A stretch of DNA of 64,000 bases, from positions 11,539,748 to 11,603,747 of the forward strand of contig NC_049997.1 in the NCBI RefSeq assembly GCF_000003815.2, read 5' to 3'. A program made the translations under genes and the position numbers. This document shows positions 23,961-35,300 of the stretch, piece after piece. The notes beneath the pieces are model-generated. The model saw only the letters and a list, made by a program, of their open reading frames with translations. It was not told the origin of the DNA and did not search any database. Source of the DNA: Branchiostoma floridae. Its lineage: Eukaryota; Chordata; Leptocardii; Amphioxiformes; Branchiostomatidae. How positions within the stretch are numbered: the first letter of the stretch is position 1; every line of letters starts with the position of its first letter.

Positions 23961-25370
23961 TCGCTGACCGCAGGGTTACGTCCGGGACCGTCTACTACTA
24001 AATTGGGGGAGTAAAATATGTTTTGTCCATTTCATGCTAATCATAGCCTATTCATAGGACATTAAACTATCTTGTTCTGCATAAAGGTGGTTTGTTTATA
24101 ACGATTTCAAAATCAAAATGCACTTTATTTGTCGTTGAATTATTTTAGACGACTACATTTTTATGTGTTAAAGGAAATTACCCCATCTCAATTTTAACGT
24201 GTAGTAGACCAAATGCGTCATAACTCACCTGCGACCTGAAGGACATGTCCCATCAGACACAACAACAACACATTTATCTCAAATGTCCTTGGCACAGGAT
24301 AAACCCACAGTGACATAACCATTACTTTTACACTAAAATGCACTGTATGTGTACTTTTTTGTTTGAGAAACACACTAGTATGAACAAAAACTTAAATGAA
24401 TATTAAAGGTCGACCCTCTTGACAGTATTATTTCTTTCACCAAGGTGGTTGAAAAAGACCTCCTTGCTTTCACTAATATCTGACTTTAGCAATGTAACTC
24501 ATTCATTCATAACACGAAAAAAAACACACAAGGAATCAACTTAACAAGAAAAGTATAACTCTTTATTGATGTAATGTCAGAAGCTTTACATTGTTTTATT
24601 GCTTTGTTAAAAACTTTTTTCTCTTGTAATATAAATCAATATAAAATTCCAATGTTGATAGCAGTAGAATTTTCGTAGAATGCTACATGCTTGTAAACCA
24701 GGTACTGTACTCGTGTACTACATGCATTTGCCCTAAGTAAACAGAAAAATGGACCAACAGGCTAATTAACAACTGATATCAAGTGTGCACACGTATAACG
24801 TTATGTCAATATAGATACAGTGAATTTTTTCCAGAATGTATCCTCAGGTTGTTGGTTAACCCTGGAATGCATTGCATGCATGCTGCCAAAGTTATTTTAA
24901 CTGGCTGTACTTTTATATGCTAGAAATCTAGGGCAATATTTCCAGTTTTGTAGAACCTTGCTGTTTTTTAATGTTCTTTTGCTTCATTTCTCCCCAAATG
25001 GAGTAAATATCTAATATAGAATGATACATTTTCTGCTGCATAAGCAGTAGCCTGTGTTTACACAAGCTCTGGCCGGCTGGGCTTAATGGCGGCGGCAATC
25101 GTAGGGCCGGCCGCTAGGGGCGCGATTTTAGTCAGGCTACATAAGTAGAATCTGCGGTGAAAACAATGTACATGTACAAATTGCATATCTTCCCTTTCTT
25201 TCACTGTACTTTGCTTTTACTAAAATCTTAACAACAAATGCAGCATAATCAAAATAAACCATCTTTACCTAGAATGTCACTTGTTACAATATGGCCGTCA
25301 CATATTGAGACACAGAGGTTACAAGGCACCATTATCTTTGGCACATGATATACAGTCATAACAAAATTAC
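23961..25370. other. Intergenic DNA between the receptor and CEP290
   Basis: No gene seen. A minus-strand AATAAA (near 24560) and another at 25423-25428 are candidate polyadenylation signals for CEP290, which has none close to its stop codon. Confidence 0.4.
25048..25139 (-). mobile_element. TAGCCTG-family hAT-like MITE
   Basis: TAGCCTGTGTTTACACAAGC ... GATTTTAGTCAGGCTA, reverse orientation to the copy at 61761-61873. Flanks cataagca and cataagta are an 8-bp duplication with one mismatch. Confidence 0.75.
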
Positions 25371-25770
25371 ATGTATAAAAGTATAACTCTTTTATCACTT
25401 GAAGAAATAAACATCAAAATATTTTATTGTTCAGCTCACTACAGATGGTTTGGTCCTCAAGCTGGCAACAACTATGTTCTAGAAATGATATTTAGCAAAA
25501 CTTGTCCTCAGAAAACATCCATATATCATATATTACAGTATAATTACACATGTCTTGTTTTTTCTAGGAATTTAAACATTTGTTCAGTCACATTTGAAAC
25601 TAAATGTATCAAGGAATGTAATACTGTAACGCTAGTTCACCTATATCTGCGGGGTAACCTATATCCATTCAATCTGTCAATTTGATATCCCTTAAAACCC
25701 TAGTTTTCTAAATACAACAAATATGATCGGACAAATATGAACCAGTGTTAAAAGGCCTTTAAAATTGTGA

Positions 25771-26153
25771 TGATACGGGTGTTCCGGATCGTGTGATAAT
25801 CGTGTGATAACTTTCCGTATCACACAGGTTCGAAAATTGTATCACACAGGCTTCCTTCGAGTAAATCAAACCATTTTGAACGGGCCGAATACAGCATGGT
25901 TGAAAATTCGAATACCGGATTTGGACGTTAGAATTACTGTTGTTACAATCTTTTGTTCGAGGACACAACATTTTTTCAACTTCTGGTGCATTTCGCATCA
26001 AAATATGTGTTTTCTCAGGTGAGTATGACATAAATAAAATACAACACGGTGTATTCCGCATCACCCTCAGTCCCAGCCCTCCCGCGGGTTGGATCACCCT
26101 CCCGCGGTCGGGGTTGCACCTCGGGTGATACAGAATACACCGTGTTGTATTCT
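25771..26153. repeat. ~390-bp dispersed repeat, copy 1
   Basis: Shares its full length with 62543-62942. The right part is a palindrome: atacaacacggtgtattc ... gaatacaccgtgttgtat around a ccctcccgcgg core. It lies just beyond the CEP290 stop codon and so may be within its 3' UTR. Confidence 0.8.
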
Positions 26154-26223
26154 ACATGTACAGTACACAGTTAGCTAAAGTGGTATTTGACAAGTAAAAC
26201 CATGGAACTGTGATCTAGCTCTG

Positions 26224-26388
26224 CTATCTGTCGTCGGGAATGTTGACGGACACCCCAAACTGCCGACTCAGCATCCTGAGTTGTTCCTCGTACATCACAT
26301 TCTTCTTTACCGCCTCGCGATAGTTGTACTTCAGGTCCTCAATCTCCTCGAAGAATGCCGGGTCAAAGTTTGCCAGCTCTCCTCTTAG
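26224..26388 (-). CDS. CEP290: CEP290 visible exon 38, terminal coding exon
   Basis: 165 bp including the TAG stop at 26224-26226. It encodes ELANFDPAFFEEIEDLKYNY and ends FGVSVNIPDDR. The vertebrate counterpart continues about 25 acidic residues further. The last intron is 2.57 kb and holds a large palindrome and a SINE. Confidence 0.95.
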   Translation of the reverse strand, partial: LRGELANFDPAFFEEIEDLKYNYREAVKKNVMYEEQLRMLSRQFGVSVNIPDDR

Positions 26389-29300
26389 CTGAGAAACAAT
26401 AGGGATAAGAAACCTTATCAATACTGCTTCTATGTATGCTTCATATCTACACACTTGGAGACGTAATGACTGTGAAAACATTAAGTACATGAATGCTTAA
26501 CCTTTTTCCTGGGAAACCAATTTTTTATCGGATACTTATCTGATACATAATTGGTGCCAAAGGCATACCTCAGCAACAAGAAGGTTAAGGAAAAAGATTT
26601 AACTGAAGCATTTAGCTGAACATAGAATTTGTGCTCATAGTAAGGGAGTCAGCTTATCAAATGCAAAAAAAATTACAAATTGACATATACATGTACTTTC
26701 TCATTTGTCAATGAATTTTTTGTTGAATGCTGCACAGGAGACAGGTAAACCTCTACATGAGAACCACCAGGCCAATATGTACCATTTTGCTGGTATCTTG
26801 GAAAATGTGGTCCCTTAAACAATGCTGCATTCTTTGACAGGTTTCATTATATTTGACCATATTTGCCAGTTTTCATCATGTTGCACACCCTCTGGCATAA
26901 TTAAAGGACAGCATCAGAAAATTTTCAATTCATTATTTTCCAGTAGTTTACTCATTAAAAAGTTGATGTACGTCAATTTTTACATTGATCCGCCTAATAT
27001 GACCCTGTAGACACGTTTGAACTTCGCGCTCTCCTCCTTTCCCCGCCGCGCTGGCCGATGACGTAATGGCCGCGTTCTGAGAGTCTGACGTCACAGATCC
27101 AAAACTTCTAGCCAGCCATTTTGCTCGGTGAACCTCGGTCCTCTCAGCGGTAAATAATCACTCCGCCATTCTGGAGTTCAGTCCGTAGTTGTTGACAATT
27201 ACTTTCGTGGACCTGTAAGTCGCATTGTGACCTGTCTACGAAGCCATAGTCCCCGGGAGACTAAACATGAATGAGCTTGCCTGCGAGTAAACCGCGCGGC
27301 GACGGGACGAAATCAAAACAATGGCGGTGGGGAAGGTTCACGCACCGTGCCATTCTGGACTGTTACAAGAGCGAGTTTGGGTCAGTTCTTACCTTCTCCT
27401 TTCCGGACAGCACAGCGATAATTACACGTAAGCTTCCACGAATTTTGGTTGAATTCACAGTTGTCCAACTGGCAGTGACATTAAAAAAAAAAAGAAACAT
27501 TTTCCTCTGACAACATCGGACGATCCCCTTTTCGCGCCGAAACATACATACAACACAGGCCGGCAATGTGAATGGCGCGAAATGTCGGCTTCGTTTCAGA
27601 GTCCGTGATTTATTTTGATGGAACACCCAACAATCTCCGCCAAAGCTACATGATTGAAAAACCGGACAGTGCAGATAATTTACCTGAGAAACAGAAAATA
27701 AAGTGAGAGGCGAGGCGTAACTCGCTCGAATCTGTACAAGTTGCGGTGCTATCTGTTTCGGCGCGATAAGGGGATCGTTCGATATGTAGTGATACAGGGC
27801 ATGTAGGCGCAGGAAAATGTTTCTTNNNNNNNNNNNNNNNNNNNNNNNNNNNNNNNNNNNNNNNNNNNNNNNNNNNNNNNNNNNNNNNNNNNNNNNNNNN
27901 NNNNNNNNNNNNNNNNNNNNNNNNNNNNNNNGACCCAAACTCGCTCTTGTAACAGTCCAGAATGGCACGGTGCGTGAACCTTCCCCACCGCCATTGTTTT
28001 GATTTCGTCCCGTCGCCGCGCGGTTTACTCGCAGGCAAGCTCATTCATGTTTAGTCTCCCGGGGACTATGGCTTCGTAGACAGGTCACAATGCGACTTAC
28101 AGGTCCACGAAAGTAATTGTCAACAACTACGGACTGAACTCCAGAATGGCGGAGTGATTATTTACCGCTGAGAGGACCGAGGTTCACCGAGCAAAATGGC
28201 TGGCTAGAAGTTTTGGATCTGTGACGTCAGACTCTCAGAACGCGGCCATTACGTCATCGGCCAGCGCGGCGGGGAAAGGAGGAGAGCGCGAAGTTCAAAC
28301 GTGTCTACAGGGTCATATTAGGCGGATCAATGTAAAAATTGACGTACATCAACTTTTTAATGAGTAAACTACTGGAAAATAATGAATTGAAAATTTTCTG
28401 ATGCTGTCCTTTAAACCCCCACCATGGTCCGCTATGGCTCCCAGCAGTGGGACCGCGTGGCGCAGAGGTAGCATGTTCGGATTTGCACCGAGAGGTTGCG
28501 GGTTCGAATCCGCCTGCCGTGCCACCGATCTTGTGCCCTTAGGAAAGGCACTTTACACGACTTTCCTCACTTTACTCAGGTGAAAATGAGTACCTAGTTT
28601 CGGCTAGGGCCGTCCCTCGGATAGGACGTTAAATGCAGGTCCCGTGTATGGGGAGAGTCACACCCCATGCACGTTAAAGAACCCCACACACGTGTGATTG
28701 TGCGTTGTGCGATGGAGCAAACTATTCTGTCTGGAGTTGGTGATTCACTACAAATCACCCGGACGGAGGCCTGGCGAACCTTCGTGTCGTATCAGCCATA
28801 CGGTGATTTACATCATTCACCATGCCCCGGAGAGGAGATAAGCGCCGCTAGGGGACTGAAATGCCTATTGATACAGCACAACATGTTGTGCTGCACCTAC
28901 GGCTGATTAAAAGGCTATGGGACGAACGAACGAACATGGCCCGCTTCCCTCCCTACTCCCTACCTTCTCTGTCTCCCTCTCCTGTCTGTCCTTGTCCAGC
29001 TGGAGGGACTTGATCTGTGTGCTCAGCTCCACGTTCTCTTCCATCAACTTGTCGTAATTCCTCAGCTTCTCCAACATGTCATCTGTGTGCTGGGAAGTGG
29101 GTGGAAAAAAAAATGATGTTCAGCATCAAGGACAGGGGTGTTTACCAGTGTGTGGATGGTGTCCAGCACCAGGGACAGGGGTGTTTACCAGTGTGTGGAT
29201 GGTGTTCTGCACCAGGGACAGGGTGTGGATGGTGCTGAGCACCAAGGACAGGTGTGTTTGACTGTGTGTGGATGGTGTTCAGCATGAAAGACAGGAGTGT

Positions 29301-32300
29301 TTACCAGTGTGTGGATGGTGTTCAGCACCAAGGACAGGGTGTTTACCAGTGTGTGGATGGTGTTCAGCATCAAGGACAGGGGTGTTTGACAGTGTGTGGA
29401 TTATGTTCAGCAACAGGGACAGGGGTGTTAACAATTGTGTGGATTATGTTCAGCACCAGGGACAGGTACCAACTTGTGTACAGTGCATAAAAAAGGTGCA
29501 TGTTTAAACTGAGGCTTATACGTTGAATACACCATCCAATTTGTGTAGATTTTTATACACATCTATGCATCAAATACAAAAAGATGCTGATTCTATCCGA
29601 TCATGCAGAAGCTGTTCTTACTTTCAAAAAATAAAATGCTGATTTTTCATATCTTAATAATTTTCTATTGCTTCTTGTAACAATGTTTTGCAAGCCTTTT
29701 TCTGTCATGTCTTTGTTTTATACCATGTCATCTGAAATATCTTGTTTCCATCAATTCTCTTAATTTTTTCAACTTGCATTGTGACTTTTTCATCTAATCA
29801 TTAGATATCTCCTATTTTCCTCCTTACCACGTCATCCCTGCCTCCAGCCATGGGGTTCTGTTGTCTCCTCATCATCTGTAAGTCATGCACCAGTTCTGCC
29901 TTCTCACTTTCCAGTCTCTCACACTTCAGTCTGGAAAATCACAAAAGTACTTCATTACAAAACTATATTGAATTTCTGTATCTGTATTATTCAGTCACTA
30001 TAAAAGCCCTTTAAGTCTGTAGGTATTCCATTTTGATGTTGGATTCCCAAAATCAAAGAGTGTAATAGTAAATCATACAATGTTACATAAATATGAAAGA
30101 TAATGCCCACCATTGCAATGCATGAAGTTAGATGAATGAGCAGCAAATACACGTCATTTTCCCAGCAGATTTGTTTACATTGCTGACCACAGCAGTGACT
30201 TGTTCAACCCTTGCAGACCCTGTGTAAGTTGTTACCTTGTCTGCTGTAGTTCTCTAAATATGTCAAGTGCCTTGTCAGACCCTTTGAGAGCCTCTATAAG
30301 CTGTTTTTCTTGCTCTGACCCAGTGAACTACCCACCTGGTCTGCTGTAGCTCCCTGAAGATGTCAGGTGCCTTGTCAGACCCTGCATGTTCTGACCCAGT
30401 GTACCACCCACCTGGTCTGCTGTAGCTCCCTGAAGATGCCAGGTGCCTTGTCAGACCCTGTACCACCCACCTGGTCTGCTGTAGCTCCCTGAAGATGTCA
30501 TGTGCCTTGTCAGACCCTGCATGTTCTGTACCACCCACCTGGTCTGCTGTAGCTCCCTGAAGATGTCAGGTGCCTTGTCAGACCCTGTACCACCCACCTG
30601 GTCTGCTGTAGCTCCCTGAAGATGTCAGGTGCCTTGTCAGACCCTGCATGTTCTGTACCACCCACCTGGTCTGCTGTAGCTCCCTGAAGATGTCAGGTGC
30701 CTTGTCAGACCCTGCATTTTCTGTACCACCCACCTGGTCTGCTGTAGCTCCCTGAAGATGTCATGTGCCTTGTCAGACCCTGCATGTTCTGTACCACCCA
30801 CCTGGTCTGCTGTAGCTCCCTGAAGATGTCATGTGCCTTGTCAGACCCTGCACGGAACCTCTCCAGGATGTCCAGTTTCTCCTGCAGGTCGTCTCTCTCA
30901 TGGACCAGCTGCTGTTCCCTCTCCGCAGCCTCCCGCAGCAGGACCTTCACATCCTGCAGCAGCTGGTTCTGCAAGGAACAGAAGGAATATGTCTCAATTT
31001 AGTTCAAGCTTATTCAAGAGATACGTCGATGTAGGTTAGAGATCCAGGCAATAAGATACACCAGAAAAGTAGTTACTCAAGCAACTGGATATGGTTTTGG
31101 AAACGGTCAGACGTTTCGGATAGAATCCACTATCCTTTGTCAGTGACACTGAAGTGATCTGGAAGAAACAGGTCTTTTATACTCTATGAATGAAGACAAT
31201 TTCAGATGTCCAATAGGAAACGTTGTTAGACAATTCAGATAGAAGACAATTGGGATTTTATTCAAGAGATGTTTTCTACTGGAATTTGGAAATGACAAGA
31301 ACTTAAGAGTGACTCTCCCCCAGTGACTATGGAACAAAGAATAGAAGGAAAATGCATCTCAATCCAGTTCTAACTTTAAAGAGAGTTTTCTCTACTGATA
31401 ATAACAAGAACTTCTGCTTCAAAATGCATTCAAATCATGTTCGAGCGTACTCAAGAGAGTTTTTTCTGCTGGTAATGACAAGAACTTCTGAAAAGCCATA
31501 ATGTATCAGGACAAGGGAAGAAGCCTACATCCAACAGATAGCATACAAGCTATGTCAGGGGTACAATGATTATGTAGATGTGGAAAATACAGACTAAAAG
31601 TACCATGGAAATTTCCCTGGCTCTCTATGATAAGAACAGTTAACACTAATAACGTGTTAGTCCTAGATCCGGAGAAAAGTTTCCAGACTGTAAACACTGG
31701 AAAAGAGTCAAAGTTCCCACCTTCTTCATGAGCTCCTCCTCCTTCTCCTTCATCTTACTCTCATACATCCTGGTCACCACGATGGACTTCCAGCTCTTAC
31801 TGTCCATCCCCTCCAGCTGGGGACCCTTAGTCTCCACCAGAGTCAGTCTCTGTTTGGTCTGGACAAAAAACAACAACAGAAGCCAGGGTTAGTCTCTGTT
31901 TGGTCTGGACAAAAAACAACAACAGAAGCCAGGGTCAGTCTCTGTTTGGTCTGGACAAAATAAAAAAATCAACAACAGAAGCCAGGGTTAGTCTCTGTTT
32001 GGTCTGGACAAAAAACAACAACAGAAGCCTGGGTCAGTCTGTTTGGTCTGTACAAAAAACAACAACAGAAGCCAGGGTTAGTGTCTGTTTGGTCTGGACA
32101 AAAAACAACAACAGAAGCCAGGGTTAGTGTCTGTTTGGTCTGGACAAAAAACAACAACAATTTATCAACTTTGAATACAGAGAATATGGATACCATACTG
32201 AATGCAATAATTTCAGCACGAATCTCTTTGTCAATGACCTTTTCCTTGTTATTGTACATGTAGGAAGTAGACTTGTTCAAACGTCTGATTTAAATACTTT

Positions 32301-35300
32301 CTGTAATAAATATAGACGAAATTTTCAATTTGAAGTGCTGTGTTGGTCACTTACTTTGCAAGTTGGCAAACAAACTTTTACATTAGAAGTTTATGGTTTT
32401 CGACCATTTGAATTGAAGCATATCTAACATCATATGTATTGTTACTGCTTTGTACTGCAGGTGCAGGTACAGTAGAAGCCAGTTAATTGCACAATTGATA
32501 ACCACACACTTCTGTTAATTGCACGGGATCCCCAAATCCCCAAACGGTGCAGTCCAACTGGATAACTCTGCATTATTGCACCATCCGGATAATTGCACAA
32601 GATTCGCTGGCAAATAGGGTGTGCAATTAAACGGCTTCTACTGTACATAAAACTAAAGACAGCCCACTCACATCATCCAGCTCCTTCCCCAGCTTCTCAT
32701 TCTGCAGCTCCAGGGTCCTCTTGGCCAGCCTGACCTTCTCCGACTCATCCCGTTCTTTCTTCAGGTCGCTGCGCAGTCTCTCGTAGTCCGCCATGATCTT
32801 CTGCATGCCCTTCTGGCTGCTCTCGTACCGCATGCTCAGCGTACCACCCATCTGTAGGCGCAGCTTCTCAAGCTGGTCCTGATGAGGAAAGACATTGTGA
32901 CCGTAAGATTTGGATCTTTTTTTTTTTTTTCATTTAAAAAAGACTGCTGCAATGACCTAGTGGAAAGACAGTTTGCCTTGCACGGATTCAATCCCCAAAT
33001 CATAACATAGACTTTTGAAAGACAAAATGGTATATAATTGCTTTTACTGCTTAGGATCAATCTACCCCTCTATGTATCTACAATGTAGTTGTATACATGT
33101 ACATGATTGTACACTTAACCAATACCAGTGTTATCTCATAGAGACCATATGTCTTGAAAGACTTCCAACAGTTGTTTTGAGATGTTTAAGAAATTTCTTT
33201 TTAGCAGTTCCAGGTCAGTAATCTTCGTAATCTACCCCAATACATAAGTAAACGCTTCTACTTGTAAACTTTTACACGTATACTTAAGTACTGGTGTCAT
33301 TTCATAGAGACCATATGTCATGGAAGACTTCTTTTTTAATGGTCACCACGTATAACAAGACCTGAAGGTCATTTCAAGACGTGACCTGAGGGCAACTTCC
33401 AACAATTGTCTTGACATGTTTATGAAATTAAGATTCTTTTTTAAGAAATATAAGCTACATTCTCACACTAAGTTTATGATTCTCCAGTTCCAGGTCAGTA
33501 ATCTTTAAATAATTTAAGGGTACACTAAACCTGACAAGGTGATTCTTTTTCAGAGAGGTTACCGTTATAGGGTTTCCTGTATTTTTCTATAACTTATAAG
33601 AAGTTAATAAAATCAGAATTCTTTCAAGAAACAGAAGCTGCTGCCTCACTCTAAGTTTATCGTTCTCCATTTCCAGGTCGGTAATCCTGGTGTTGGACAC
33701 CACGCCAGGGGCTTTCTTCAACTCCTGGTTTTCCCTCTGCACCCGCTCCACCACCTTCTTCATCAGGCCGATGGTTTTCTCCAGCTCGGGGACGGACTTC
33801 CCGCTCCGACCTGAGAGACTGCCTCGGGAGCTTCCGTCTACCTTCCGCTGGAGATCGCTTCTCTCCTGCTTCAAGACGTCAGTGTACTTCTGCAGGTCTT
33901 CTACTCTGTCCTGGAGTTACACAATAAGGCATTCATCAGTTGAAATCATAAAAAATCACAAAGTACAAACTGTACTGTAAATACTGACAAGTTTATGCAA
34001 GTACTTTGCATTTTTTCAGATTTAATTTAGTAGATAAAATGTCTGTTAAAATCTCATTTATAGCAGCCTGCCCAACATATGACCGGCCTTTGTTTTCTGC
34101 GGGGAGGGGCCAGTTACAGCCCCGGATAGAAGAGTTTGTGTTACACTATTGTTAGGGCACAGATGAGAAAAAGGGGCATCAGAGGTCTTGGAAAAAATGG
34201 TACATGGTGCTTACAGTCTATGTATGGCTGGGGCTATTCGATTTCTTGCAATCAAATGACCCTTCATGACAGTGCTTCTCGTTCTAATGCCCTAAGGTAG
34301 GTTTTCCTGGAGATCAGGCGTCCCTTTTATCTAAAATTCTAGAAATTGCTCTTAAAAATCTCATACATATCTTTTGACAAAGGTTTAAACACATACATAT
34401 CTTTTTGAATTATACATGTACCTTAAGCCTGGGGACATCTCTCTTGGCCTGTTCAGCCTCTATCTTCAGCTCCATGTTCTCCTCAGTCAGCTGCAGGACT
34501 CTCCGTCTCAGCTCCTCATCTCCTCTGTTATCTGTACTCATGCCTGGAGTCTGTTGGAATAAGATTAAATGTTACACACTACCCACTGTTAGAATTGGAA
34601 TGAGATGATTTGGGTAATCAAACCCTTCTGTATTGATCATCCCTGGGTCTTGAAGAAAATGAAGGAAGGGGTCACTAGAACTGACCGGGTGATCTTTGTG
34701 CGGAGAGGTCACTGTTACAGGTTTTTGCTGTATTTTTCAATCAGTCATTCAGTGTCCAAAAGCTCATACTGAGAGCAATGCCTTCCTCCATTGTACAATA
34801 TGCCCCAATATCAAGACAATTACCCGGTAAAACCATCAACTCTTAGCCATTATCTGCACAGTTGGTTGTGGAACATTATTTTCATCAATTATAATAACTG
34901 TACTATGAATTAGATATGTTTGAGTGTAATAGTAGTGGTTTTTATGTGGTTATTTGCTGTCAAACTTTGTAATAAGGACAAAATTTGGGTGTACCTAATA
35001 TGTTGCCTGCAAGAGCCTTACCTAATAAAATATCTAACATTCTATAGGATAGAACATGTGCTAGTTATGTTACCTCTGCAGCTCTCCTTGCTGTTCACAT
35101 GTTAGAACATGTACTAGGTATGTTACCTCTGCAGCTCTCCGGGCTGTTCACATGTATTTCTATGTTAGAACATGTACTAGATATGTTACCTCTGTAGCTC
35201 TCCTTTCTGTTCCATATGTACTTTAAATTTATGTTAGAACATGTACTAGATATGTTACCTCTGTGGCTCTCCTTTCTGTTCCATATGTACTTTAAAGTTA

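Noticed and set aside
27271-28044. Matching ORFs starting MSLPASKPRGDG on both strands
   Set aside because: They are the two arms of one palindrome. The frame runs into non-homologous sequence or the gap. No known product.
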